Assembly (NCBI GenBank): GCA_905221605.1
Contig: CAJNDS010002192.1
Span: 199,501-263,500 of the forward strand
Source of the DNA: Symbiodinium natans
Lineage: Eukaryota; Sar; Dinophyceae; Suessiales; Symbiodiniaceae
Length of the DNA stretch: 64,000 bases
Direction: 5' to 3'
Under the pieces are notes generated by a model. That model was not told the origin of the DNA, did no database searches, and saw only the letters and a program-made list of their open reading frames with translations. The position numbers and the translations under genes were made by a program. Each line of letters begins with the position of its first letter. Positions within the stretch are counted from its first letter, which is position 1. Positions 16,033 through 26,152 of the stretch are shown in pieces.

Positions 16033-16342
16033 TATCTAAAAAATAATATCTATATAATATTGACAGAGTACAGAAGTCGCATAGCAATGCGAGACTCGTT
16101 CCTCGCATCCCAGACATTGATTGAAACAGGAAGAGAAACCCCCGATTGTGCCCATTGCTCCGAAAATCGTGTGAGACACAGCACCGTGAATGAACGCGCG
16201 AAAGGGGAGAGTAGTGCGCTACATTTACATAATTAATACTACATAAGATAGTTGTTAATTAGTTTGAAAGTTTTCATAATAATTTTATTATGAAAAATTT
16301 TATTATAAAAATTTTAATATAAAATTTCCTATTTTAAGGTAT
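16033..16342. other. 310-bp gene-free region with a GC-richer structured core
   Basis: No credible ORF. After a tandem TATCTA-rich leader (about 16033-16058), the stretch 16060-16230 is clearly richer in GC than its surroundings. It contains short stems such as CGCAT-agca-ATGCG at about 16078-16092 and a GCGCG/GTGCGC pair near 16196-16220. It could be a small non-coding RNA or a replication origin. The TCTA boxes upstream resemble the late promoters, favouring a transcript on the + strand. No tRNA-like cloverleaf was recognised. Confidence 0.35.
16271..16296. terminator. Perfect AT-rich hairpin
   Basis: Arms TTTTCATAATAA / TTATTATGAAAA (12 nt) around TT. It closes the structured intergenic region and would be a natural 3' end for a transcript from it. 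Confidence 0.4.
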
Positions 16343-16609
16343 ATGATACAGGAGATGGATTTTGAGGAGGAACATAAACCATCAAAGTTTCAAAAAATCT
16401 TGGAAAGGTTGAATACCATTGATGAAAGGTTAAAAGTGATTGAAGAGAGACAAAAACCTGTGGTTAGAACACCTATTGATAAGAATGCTTCGTATGACAA
16501 CAGGAAAAACACATATTTAAATAAATTGAATAACGCAGAGATATTACAGCCGAAGCAAACCACTCTGGAATATTATGGTATTAAAAAGGTAGGAGACAGG
16601 TATGAATAA
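16343..16609 (+). CDS. Hypothetical coiled-coil protein (88 aa)
   Basis: Residues about 14-37 (KFQKILERLNTIDERLKVIE) form a heptad coiled coil flanked by acidic and Pro-rich ends; the tail has QPKQTTLEYYGIKKV. Neither promoter motif is clearly present upstream. It lies between the structured region and an early-type promoter. Family not recognised. Confidence 0.5.
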   Translation: MIQEMDFEEEHKPSKFQKILERLNTIDERLKVIEERQKPVVRTPIDKNASYDNRKNTYLNKLNNAEILQPKQTTLEYYGIKKVGDRYE

Positions 16610-16638
16610 GTCCTGAGAAGTCCGTTTGGACAAAAGGT

Positions 16639-16659
16639 CTTAAAGACAAAACGCCTTAG
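16639..16659 (+). promoter_or_regulatory. Putative early-type promoter motif
   Basis: CTTAAAGACA, 5 nt, CCTTAG, 13 nt before the ATG at 16672. Identical boxes and spacing to 4416-4436. A TTGGACAAA just upstream (16627-16635) is also found before the replication gene, as TGGACAAA near 4390-4397 on the minus strand. Confidence 0.55.
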
Positions 16660-16671
16660 TATAGTAGGAAT

Positions 16672-17043
16672 ATGGACTACACTACTTTGAAGACATATAA
16701 CATTCAGTTAAAATACATCAAAAAGATTTATTATATTAAGCTAAATAAAAATACCTTAATGTCTAAAATATATGAACTAAATAAATTAATGGAAACTTAT
16801 AAAGATACACTGGACGAGGAAGACAAGGAGAACATTGTAAATGATATTAAGACGATAGAGGAAAAACTTGAAAAAGACGAACAAAATATTAAAAAGTTTG
16901 CAACACTCATAGAACATATTGAGATATTGGTTTATAATGAGAGTAGTGATTTAGAATATTTGAATCAAAAACCAAAAATTAAAAATTGGATAGATAAAAC
17001 AATAAAGGAATTTGAAAAAGAATATGGTGAGAGGTTAAAATAA
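16672..17043 (+). CDS. Hypothetical helical protein (123 aa)
   Basis: Almost entirely helical and Lys/Glu/Ile-rich, with two predicted coiled-coil stretches (about residues 32-55 and 58-85). There are no Cys, signal or membrane segments. The early-type promoter groups it with the replication gene rather than the capsid genes. It could be an accessory or host-interaction protein; the family is not recognised. Confidence 0.55.
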   Translation: MDYTTLKTYNIQLKYIKKIYYIKLNKNTLMSKIYELNKLMETYKDTLDEEDKENIVNDIKTIEEKLEKDEQNIKKFATLIEHIEILVYNESSDLEYLNQKPKIKNWIDKTIKEFEKEYGERLK

Positions 17044-17055
17044 ATTTTGCTTTTC

Positions 17056-17103
17056 TAATAATAATAATAATAATAATAATATTTACTTATTATTATTATT
17101 ATT
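17056..17103. terminator. (TAA)n / (TTA)n microsatellite hairpin
   Basis: About eight TAA units are followed by ATTTACT and about six TTA units. The two halves are complementary and can fold into one long hairpin directly after the stop of the preceding gene. Confidence 0.45.
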
Positions 17104-17176
17104 CATACAAGGGTGCCACAAGTAGGTTCATAATTTATTCATCAGGGAGTTCTTTGGTAGTTTTGGCATAGGGGGA

Positions 17177-17254
17177 TTGTTTAAGGTGGCGAGGTGGTAA
17201 ATGGATGATTTGTGGTAAAGTGGTTATTCGTGTAAGGCGGGGAAGTGGTAAATG
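17177..17254. repeat. Direct repeat flanking the zinc-finger gene, copy 1
   Basis: A 78-bp unit containing AAGGTGGCGAGGTGGTAAATG and a weaker second GAAGTGGTAAATG half. It is closely matched at 17816-17894, about 640 bp away. Each copy itself holds two GGTGG/GTGGTAAATG sub-repeats. Confidence 0.7.
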
Positions 17255-17290
17255 GATGATTTACATACAAACCTGTTTTACCAAAAACCA

Positions 17291-17311
17291 TTTAAACGTT
17301 TGAGGACTTAC
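17291..17311 (+). promoter_or_regulatory. Possible early-type promoter motif (weaker)
   Basis: TTTAAACGTT, 5 nt, ACTTAC, then CTTAGTAGGA, 14 nt before the ATG at 17325. It aligns best with the replication-gene copy at 4363-4383. Confidence 0.35.
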
Positions 17312-17324
17312 TTAGTAGGAGACG

Positions 17325-17750
17325 ATGACCGAAGAAACTAAAAAACTGAGATTGAATAATGCAGAAAAAAAGAAAGCATACGACCAAAAATACAGAGAAC
17401 AAAACGCAGACAAAATCAGAGAACGGAACAAACAATATAGAGAAAGTGAAAGAGGACAAGCAAGATTAAAAGAATATCAACAAATCGTTTATCATTGTGA
17501 ATTGTGTGATTATGATGTTAAGAAATATAAGAAATCGCAACACGAAAAATCAAAAAATCATCAATACTTTTTACAAAAAAGTTTAAACAATGAAGAACTG
17601 GAACGACCGGACAGGAAGGAAATGTGTTGTGGTGTAGAATATTTTTGTTGCGACAGATGTAAATGGCAAGCAATGAATTATGACTGGCATTTGCACGTGT
17701 CAAGTGAAATGCATATTAACAGAGTAATGCAGGAAAAATCTACCAAGTAG
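17325..17750 (+). CDS. Zinc-finger protein with two C2H2-type fingers (141 aa)
   Basis: The N terminus is a highly charged linker (YREQNADKIRERNKQYRE near residue 22) resembling the linker of the GIY-YIG protein at 9334. Two fingers follow. The first is C-x2-C with H and H (CELCDYDVKKY...HEKSKNH, about 59-80). The second is C-x2-C with H-x5-H (CCDRCKWQAM...HVSSEMH, about 108-131). The product looks like the C-terminal half of a GIY-YIG protein without the nuclease domain, possibly a derived DNA-binding regulator. It is flanked by 78-bp direct repeats, which suggests a mobile or duplicated cassette at the end of the element. Confidence 0.7.
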   Translation: MTEETKKLRLNNAEKKKAYDQKYREQNADKIRERNKQYRESERGQARLKEYQQIVYHCELCDYDVKKYKKSQHEKSKNHQYFLQKSLNNEELERPDRKEMCCGVEYFCCDRCKWQAMNYDWHLHVSSEMHINRVMQEKSTK

Positions 17751-17815
17751 CATTTTACTAAAAAGAATTCGTAAAATTCTATACAATGTGCATTGCGCAG
17801 ATGTGTTTGGGGTAT

Positions 17816-17894
17816 TTGTTTGAGGTGGCGAGGTGGTAAATGAAATTTTGTGTGGTAAATTGGTGTTTTGTGCAAGGTGGCGAAGTGGTAAATG
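17816..17894. repeat. Direct repeat flanking the zinc-finger gene, copy 2
   Basis: Closely matches 17177-17254 over its whole length, with scattered substitutions. It is the last AT-rich viral-type sequence before the composition changes. Confidence 0.7.
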
Positions 17895-17960
17895 AACTTT
17901 GTGTGATTTTTGGGTAAATCATAACAGCGAACTTGAATCTCGTCTCGGGCTATGAACCTA
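17895..17960. other. Composition boundary: probable end of the viral element
   Basis: Within about 60 bases the sequence switches from AT-rich, ORF-dense DNA to GC-rich degenerate repeats. No target-site duplication or terminal inverted repeat can be checked because the other end of the element is outside the window. Confidence 0.5.
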
Positions 17961-20200
17961 CTTTTGGCCTAAGCTGGCTGCTTGAGGTTGCGGCTTCCAG
18001 ATGAAGGCCAAGACATGGGTCCGGCCCCTTGAGACTGCGGCTCAGCTAGGGGCTGCGGGCTAAGGCTGACGGCGAAAACGCGGGCTTGTTCTCTTTGAGG
18101 CGTCCGCATAAGGCGGAAGGGCTAGGAATACTGCTTGTTCGGCCCCCCTTGAGGTTGCGGCTTCAAGCTGAAGGCCAAGATAGGCCCCCCCGAGACTGCG
18201 CCCAACTGGGCGCTGCGGGCAAGGTGAAGACGCGGGCTTATGCGGCTCAACTGGGGGCTGCGGGCTGAGGCTAAAAGCGAAGACGTAAGTTTGTCCTCCG
18301 TGAGTCTTCCCCTTATTAGTAGTACCAGTGATGCGGCTCGGCTGTGAAGAGGGCTTAGCCGCTTCTTAGCTGGGGAGGCTGGGAAGATTCTTGGCGAGCT
18401 CTGAGGCTGTGGCCTGAAGAGAGGGGAGTGGCCAACATACGAGGCCAGGCCCTGGGCTTGGGGCTTGATTAGGGCTCGTCAGCCTGTCGGCTACGATACT
18501 AGTGGTGAACGTTTTTTGGCGTGGCTCGCGCAGCTGTCAGGCTTGGGCGTCCTGGCTTGCTGGCGCCGGGCAGATCCGAGTTCTATACGCCTCCGTGCAA
18601 TGGGTCTGGTGTGCGAGGAGGCGAGGAAGCAGGCTGGAGCTGTCAGGGCAGGCACGAGCTGTCAGAGCATCTTGGGGAGCATGTCGCCCGCAGCGGAGGG
18701 ACGAGGTTGATGCAAAGGGCTGCGCGTTTGCGAGGAACGCAGGCTGGGCTTGGCGCGTTCATGGCCCAGGCCGCAGGTTGAGATGAGGGCTGGCTCGCTT
18801 GAGGCTGCGGCCCAAATCTTCAGGCCAGATGAAAAGTTTTGGCTTCTGGGCTCGCCTGACGGTTGCGGGCTGAGGCGGAAGGCGAATATAAGCTCTTGGC
18901 CCCTTTTGACGCTGCCGCAACATGCTGAAGGCTAGGATGGAGGCCTGGCCCCCCTTCATTTTACGGCCTACCACCGGCGGCTTACAGACAAGTTGGCTAA
19001 GAGCACGGCTTGGTCTTTGGAGGCTTCGGTCCAGGGCTTCAGGCCACATTCGAAGCTTTGGCTTCCACTGGCTGCTGCTACGGGCGAAGGCTGGGAGGCT
19101 TGGCCCGCCCGGCAGGCTGGGCTGAAACTAAAAGCGAAAGCGACGCTCAGGGCTTGGCCTTTTCGAGGCTGCCCCCAAGCGAGGAGAAACTGCTTGGCTG
19201 CCTTTGAGGTAGGAAGGCGTGGCCACCTTTGAGAATGAGATAAAGGCTTTGGCCCCCTGAGACTGCGGCTCCTTGAGGGTTGCGGGCTGAGGCTCTGCGC
19301 GAAGACGCGGGCTTGTCCTCCTTGAGGCTGCCGCTTAGGGCTCACAGACCTGCTTGGCTCGTCTTGTGGTTGTGGTTTCAGGCACGGGGCGTTTGGCCCT
19401 CAACTGCGGGCTGCGGCTGAGCGTGAAAATGTGCATGGGCTTGTACTCCCCGTGCGGTTGCGGCCAAGATAAATGCGGGCCCCCCTGAGATTGCGGCTCA
19501 ACGGGGGCTGTGGTTTGGGCGTCCGCTTAGGGCAAAAGGTTAAGACAACGCCTGCTCGGCCCGCCCTCCAGGTTGTGGGCTGAGGCTGAAGGCGAGGAGC
19601 GGCTATTCCTCCTCGAGGCTACCTTTGAGGGGCGAAGGTCATCCTAGCCCTCCTTGAGGTTGCGGCTTCGGGTTGAAAGCCAAGAACAAGATTTTGGCCT
19701 CCCTGAGACTGCGCGGCTCAACGGGGGAGTACGGGCTGAGGATGAAGTCGAAGGTACGGGTTTGTCCTCCTGAGGCCGCCGCTCAAGGCTGCCGCTTCAA
19801 GCTGAAGGCCAAGATAAAGGCTGATGAAGGCTTTAGCTCCGGCTCAACGGGGCTGCGGGCTGAGGTTGAAGGCGAAGACGCAGGCCTGTCTTCCAGTTAA
19901 GGCGTACGACCCTGCTTGGCCCTCCTTGAGGTTGCGGCTTGAAGCTGAGGACCAAGATGAAGGCGTCGACCCCGTCGACTGTGGGCGGCGGGCTGAGGCA
20001 GAAGGCGAAAAATGCGGGCTTGTCTAGGTGCGCTTCGGGCGCGGGTTCCGGCTTTGGTCCCCCTGGGAGCGCGGCTCCACCGGGGGCTGCGGGCTGAGGC
20101 TGAGGGCGAAGGCGTGGGCTTGTCCTCTTCGAGGCTCTGGCTTACAGCCGAAGGCTAAACGCGTCCAGCACAATGGCTTGGCTCCCTGAAGGTTAAGTGG
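17960..20200. repeat. Degenerate GC-rich satellite-like array
   Basis: Diverged units recur throughout, built from phrases like CTTGAGGTTGCGGCTT, GCTGAAGGCCAAGAT, GAGACTGCGGCTCAA, GGGGCTGCGGGCTGAGG and AAGGCGAAGACGCGGGCTTG. Order is roughly kept, but unit length varies (roughly 100-160 bp). Many long ORFs arise by chance from GC richness; none is credible. Confidence 0.7.
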
Positions 20201-22603
20201 CATTTTGAGTTAGCTCGCCTGGGCTGCTGGCAGAGTCGATGAAACCGGCTTGGGTGCTTTGGGGCTGCGGCGACAGCGCGGATTCAGCCGACGGCGGATG
20301 CAGGAGGAGCGGCTGCACTGCTCATGCGCAAGAGCGCAACAAAAGAAGAAAAAACAAATCTGCATTTAGTTGGTCAGTTCGTGGGCAACTCCATAGTGAA
20401 GAACTCTGCACCTGGCGAATCCTAGCATGGTCCTACGGGCTGGGCTGTCGGCGTGGCCAGGGAAGGTTTTGCCTGGCAGGAGGCTGGTGAGAGGGCTGAG
20501 AGAGCTAAATTCTCTGGAGGATGCTGCATCAGCAAACGCAAGGGCAAGTGAAGCGGCTACTTCATGCGCAAATCGGCCACAGAATTTTTGCATATGAGCA
20601 AACTGGTCTCAAGCAGGCATGCGAGGTAGCGTGTGCTCATGGGCAGCGTCATCCTGAAGAGCTCCACGACGAAGTTGTTGGATGTACCTGGCGAGCGGGG
20701 CTGCTACTTCTAGTGCTGTCCAGGAACACACGGGCAGTTGCGCCTTATGGTAGGCAAGTGTGCCTTGAACACCCACAGAGGACATGTGGACGTGTTGGAG
20801 GCGTTGCCGGGCAGGCCCTCCGAACTCGGAGGTGCTTTGTCCCGAAGATCGAGGAGAAGGTGCAGTCTTTGGACTGAGGCATAGGCCTTTGGGCAAAAAG
20901 CTCACGATCTATGCAAGGCCCCAACTCACAGGGTTAGGTCAGGGCCAGCTGAGCCAAGAGCCAGCTGGGCAAGGGCAAACATGGGAGGTCATGATTCATG
21001 CGTGTCAAAACACCTGGGACAACAAAAACCCAGTGCGAGTCAAGGGGCCTTGTAACTCGGAGCCCCACGCAGCGGCCGATTTTTTGTGGAGAGCACTTCA
21101 AGCAGGTTTACCCCATGACTACACCTGATGCGGGACCCACAGCAAAGTGCTAGGCCAAGTCACTTCTGGGCCTGCTGGAGAAGGCTGAAGCAAAAGTTTC
21201 TCACATCTCTTATGTGCCTTCTGGCGAAGGTTCCGCAGCCGTTTGCGGGGCCTCACTCGGAAGAGCCTGTGCACCTTGAGCCTGTGCATGTGAGTTAAAC
21301 TCCAGGTTTACTCTGGCTGGAACTTTTTGAATTTCGAGTTCAATGCGGTGATCTTTTGGGTGCGTAGTTCGAACCCAGGGTTTGAACTTCTAAACTTGGA
21401 ATCAACTCGGTTCTAAACGGACGCTGGAGTTTGACCTGGTCGAACTTCTGATTTGACTTCGTGAACACTTAAAAAAACTCACTTGTGTAAACTGGGCAGA
21501 AAGTCACTGTGCCAGTTGCAAGTGTTTCTTGTGTCAAGCAAACAGGACAGGGTGCGCAACACAGGAGCTGCACTTCTTCGATGAACCTACATCAAGATGG
21601 GCCAGAAAAGAAGCCGAAGATCTGCAAAGATCGACGACGTCCAGAGCGTTTTTCCCAGACAAGAGCGACTGCACCAGACGTTGACAACACCTTGCGACGG
21701 ACAGGAACTGCCTTATCTGCCCCAAAACTTGGCAGATCCTGTCCGACCTGGACGAAGGCTTTTCGTGAGCTTTGTCTTTTTTATGGTATTACAGGCTGCG
21801 GTATGAGTCTTTGGCATGACTGAGCTCAGTCCTAAAACTTGATCACAATTCACACATGGAACTGAAAAGCACTCGAGGATCAAGCGACCAAGAAGGGCAT
21901 ACTAAGAAACGCACAGCACCCAGAATACAGCTTTTTTCACTGACTGACTGTTCGCTCAAACTCTGCTTTAGCCAGGCGGCCTCCTGGAAGACATGTGGGG
22001 CCTGTCGTTCCTGTTTACGTCTGGCGCGGATCGACCGTGAACCTACGGGGACTGCGCTGGACGTCTCCAAAAATGCGTCAGTTTGGGGCGCATAAATGGG
22101 CGCGATGTCAGGTGGGATTTGTGAGATTTCTTTAGGTCACTTGCAGTGAACACGGAGAGCAACTTTTGCGCAGCTTTGCAGTTCTTGAACGTGATTCAGG
22201 AAGCAAGATTACCTCCCGACCCTATAGAATCTTAGCGTAGATGTTGCAGGATTGGTGCACGAGGGATGGTACACATGTGGCGGAGTCGTGTTTTCCCGGT
22301 TTAAAAACCATTGTAAATTTAAAACAGGCTCACCTCGACTCCGCTGGCGTTCTAAGGGGAATTCCACTTTGGAAGGACTCCGCCGACTCCGCTTACATGA
22401 ACTCCACCACACATGCAACTCGGATGCTTTTTTTTCAGTGCTTATTGCTTGAATTCAAGTGTTTTCTATCTTGGCGCGCAGTGCGAAGATGGCAAAGAAG
22501 CTTCTGCGGCGCTGAGTTTGGCGTCGGAACTTATATCAAGAATTGAGACGTCCGGCCCGGACCTCCCAGGATGTAACGTCAAAACCCAGACTATATCTCC
22601 GGG
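20201..22603. other. GC-rich host-type DNA with no recognised gene
   Basis: Several overlapping ORFs of 60-190 codons occur on both strands but show no recognisable domain. About 21300-21480 has TTCGAAC/GTTCGAAC-rich text. The only well-supported features are the dispersed repeat at 20617-20712 and the approach to the degraded copia element. Confidence 0.4.
20617..20712 (+). repeat. Dispersed repeat, copy 1
   Basis: About 96 bp containing GGGCAGCGTCATCCTGAA and CCACGACGAAGTTGTTGG. Its reverse complement recurs at 54203-54300 with roughly 90 percent identity by eye. Confidence 0.65.
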
Positions 22604-23664
22604 CATGTTGAACACGCCCCTACGAGAAGTTAGTGAAGCTCACACGAGAAGTCCAAGAGGTGGACGTGAACGTGGAAGCTCGTTGCCTGTCATGAATGCG
22701 GAGACAAGGGAGAACATGGGGCGTCATCGTAGGGCAGCCCGGGAGGTGGCGACGGTTTTCCCATCTCTTGCTGGGCTGTTCCATAGGCAGCAACTTCAAG
22801 GCTTCTTGCCAGAGCTCGACCTCTGTGGACTGGCCCATACACAGGTTGGTTCACTTGAGCCACGTCTGGTCTCCAAAGTGGGTTGGCCTGCCCCAAACCC
22901 GGAAAAGGGTCCACCCTTCGCTCAGAACGGTTCTGAGGTGGAAGGGGAATGTCCATCCGCTGCTACTGATCATTGATGCTGTTGCTGTTGTTGCAACCAG
23001 GGACGATGTCATCGTCTGCATGAACTGTTGTTGCTGAACCACAAGCTGTTGCATCATGCCTTCCAAGGCACCGTTCATACACCTGCTTTGACAGCTCTTG
23101 AACCTCGGGCGGTGAAGGCAACGTCACCCCCACAGGTTGCCCAGTGCGTCTTCGGGATGTATGGGTGCATCACCAACGGGTGCCTCAGTGCAGGGGACCC
23201 AAGTGTTCCGGGTAGCGACCCCAAGTCCCCCACCTAGGCCTCCACCTGTGGAGAAAGATGGTGAAAGGGATGTGTTTGCACGATCAGACAAGTGGTTGCC
23301 CAGTTTGCCGACCATTGACTTTTCGTCATGGAAGGATCGCATTTCAGAAGCGCTTGGCTTCCTGACCTGGATGGAGAAGTTGACCAGTTGGGTCGGATTG
23401 GGTTCTGAAGTTTTTCCCAACGAGTTGATGCATGCAGTGAAGACCCAAGATGAATCCACGCTGAAGCAGGATCGGCTTACTGTGGAACAACAGAAGCGTT
23501 CGACGCGATTGATGCGCATTCTGCGACAGACGTTTGCAAGTCATGAGAAGAGTTCTCTGATTCTGCAGACGTATGTTGAAAGTGAAAGCACTTATCAACA
23601 GTCTGGCTTTGTGGCATTGAGATTAATTGTTGGCGAAGGAATTTTGCCTGAAATCACGAGCTGA
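22604..23664 (+). pseudogene. Gag N-terminal part of copy A (frameshifted)
   Basis: The ATG at 22604 aligns with the start of the intact polyprotein (MLNT..., RSPRGGRERGSS). The frame is then lost several times. It resumes in the open frame 23137-23664, with the FARSDKWLPSLPTIDFSSWK block of gag. About 4 extra bases near 23625-23632 push the frame into a stop, while the correct frame continues from 23627. Confidence 0.75.
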
Positions 23665-26152
23665 ATGCCGATATTTCCGATCGCAGTTGGTGAACCAGAC
23701 CGTGAAAGCGCCAAGCATTCCGGAAATCGTGCGAAAGATTGAGCATGAGATGAACAAGTATACGAAGTTGCTCAATAGTCTCGATTCTGATGTACATGCT
23801 GGCGGATTACAGATCCAAGAAGCTGATTCGGTGATGGTTTTGCTGCGAAGTTTGCCTGAGAAGTGCCGAAGCCACTGCTTGCTGCATGGCAACAGCGAAT
23901 CGTTTGAAGATTTGAAGCGCGTTGCTCTGAAGTTTGAAGTGCAACAGAGGGTGTGGTCTGAAGCCCCTGGCACAAAGCTTCAACCTTTTAGGGGTCCCAA
24001 CAAGGGAAAGGGCGACGAAGAAAAAGGAAAAGGCAAAGGAAAGGAACAGAAAGGCAAACGTGAGTCCAGCAAAGGTGCTGGAAGGCGATCTCAAAGCCAG
24101 AACAAGAAAGACGTGGAGTGCTATGTGTGTCACGGAAAGGGACATTATGCCTGCGATTGTTGGTACAAGGATGGAGAAACGGCCAACAAGCCTGAATCCC
24201 CGAATGCTAAGGCGAAAGCCAAGGCAAAAGGAAGTCCCAAGAAGAAAGCTGAAAAAGGAAAGCCTAAAGGTAAAGGAAAGGGCAAGGGGAAGACAGTTGC
24301 TGAAGTCTCCCAAGAGGGCGAGTCGAGTGACTACCATCTGGTTGGAGGTGAATGGAACGAGCCTGAGTCAGAGGCCCGAGTGGAATCTGTGTTGCGACCC
24401 CTGGAAGACCTGCTAGATGAGGTGAGGAAGGACTGGATTCCCCGGAGCCCTGATGAAGTAGACTGGTCATGGGAAGCTGAGACGAGAGTCCGAATTGCTG
24501 AGTTGGAGCATCGGATCTCCACAGATCTCTCTCAGATGAGGCCGTCTAATCCGGTTCAATCCCTGATGGGACCTCCAATGAGTCAGGTTAAGAGCCTGGA
24601 AAAGGATGATGCAAGCCGATGGTGGTTGATAGACTCAGGAGCGTCGGTGACAGTGATTGCGAAAAGATACTTGGATGAGTTCCATCGGAAGGCGTTGGGA
24701 CCTAATGAGAGGTACTCAGAAGCCAATGATACTCCGGTGAGTGTCTTCGAGCGAGTTCGCATTCGAGCTTTGTTGCCGATGTATGAAGGACAACAGTACC
24801 TTGGTTTGATTTCGGTGTATGTGACTGGAGTTGTTGCAGATGTGGCACACAACATCCTGAGCACCGAACAAATGGTGAGAACTGGTTGGGAAGTTAAATT
24901 CACGAGAAAAGAAATCTCGCTGCGACATGAGAAGAAAGGAGTCATGGGATATGGAGTATCCTGGGCTGGATGTCCTTGGATCTACCTGCAGGGTGATGCT
25001 GAAAAGCGAAAGAAAGTGACCTTCGGAGGAACCGAAGTTCGACCAATGGAGGTGGATGATGGCCGACAACCTATGGAGGTTGATCAGATGCAGTCAGTGA
25101 AAACGATGACCAAGAAAAAGCAAGAGGAAATGGAGCTGCATAGGATGCGAGGCCACATTCCGTTTTGGTCTGAGTGTCCTCATTGTCGTATGACTCGAGG
25201 CACTACGCAGCATCGCCCGACCAAGGATGTTAAGGATCGGCCTGTAGCTTTGCAAGCGGATTTTTGCTTCATCAACCTGGTGACTGGTACTTTTGCCAAA
25301 GACCAGCCAACGGCTCCCAACATGAAGGTGCTGGTCATGACTGAAATGTCAACCAGGATGATCGGATGTCTGTTGGTTGGAACCAATGCTGACAATACCT
25401 CAAGCTGGATTCGCTACTGGATGAATGCTTTCGGGCTGGACATTGCAGGTTCTGCTGTACTGTTACGAACGGACAGCGAGACAGCGGTAAGCGCACTGAT
25501 CAAGCGAGCCAATCTGGGTATTCGGATTGTGACCCAGAGAGCACCTCCGCAAGGACATGAAGCGGTCGGTGGTGTTGAAAGGGCAGTGAGAACACTCAAG
25601 GAGTTGTTCAGCACGGTGAGGTTGGATCTAAGAGCACAGGGCTTTGACCTGAAGAGAAGCCCTCGAGCATTTGAGTATGGTCTGATTTACTGTGCTGCAA
25701 TGCACAATCACCATGCTGCTGCCTTTGATGGGAAGAAATCACCCCAGGAGTTGGTGCTACAGAGACCCCTCCATGAGTGTGGCTCTTCGTTGATAGGGAC
25801 CACAGTTCTAGCCGAGCTGCCGGATTCGATGAAGACAACAGCGCTATCGCGGTTTGTGGAAGCGGCCTATGTGTATCCCGAAGTTGGTGGTTTGACTCAT
25901 GTGGTGAGTGCTATGGTAGATGGATGTCCCAAGCACTTTCGGGCGAAGTCAATCAAGCACATAATCCCTTTGAAGATTGGGTTGGAGCATTGTCAACATT
26001 TGCTCGTGTGCCTGATCAGATTGACGGTGAACCGGACAAGGCCTTTGAGGGCAGAGTGTTACAGACATGAGCAAAGTGGGACCACCAGCAGCATGGGTGA
26101 AAGAGCATGGAGGAACGGTGAATTGTCCAGCGTGTGGACCGAAAAGAGGTAA
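23627..26152 (+). pseudogene. Gag C-terminal, protease and integrase of copy A
   Basis: An 841-codon open stretch. It includes a zinc knuckle C-x2-C-x4-H-x4-C (CYVCHGKGHYACDC), a Lys/Gly-rich basic region, the aspartic protease motif IDSGASVTV, the integrase HHCC zinc motif, and catalytic Asp/Asp/Glu segments (LQADFCFI, LRTDSET, GGVERAVR). After the integrase, a deletion shifts the frame near 26000 and the ORF ends in unrelated residues. Confidence 0.8.

Noticed and set aside
16060-16230. tRNA gene
   Set aside because: No cloverleaf, no T-loop consensus at the right spacing and no CCA-type acceptor pairing were found.
18086-20027. Many 60-130 codon ORFs in the GC-rich array
   Set aside because: They follow the satellite repeats, occur in several frames at once and have no ordered protein features.
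21843-22560. 5' LTR of the degraded copia copy A
   Set aside because: The sequence before its gag start does not resemble the LTRs at 44226, 53749 or 54770.
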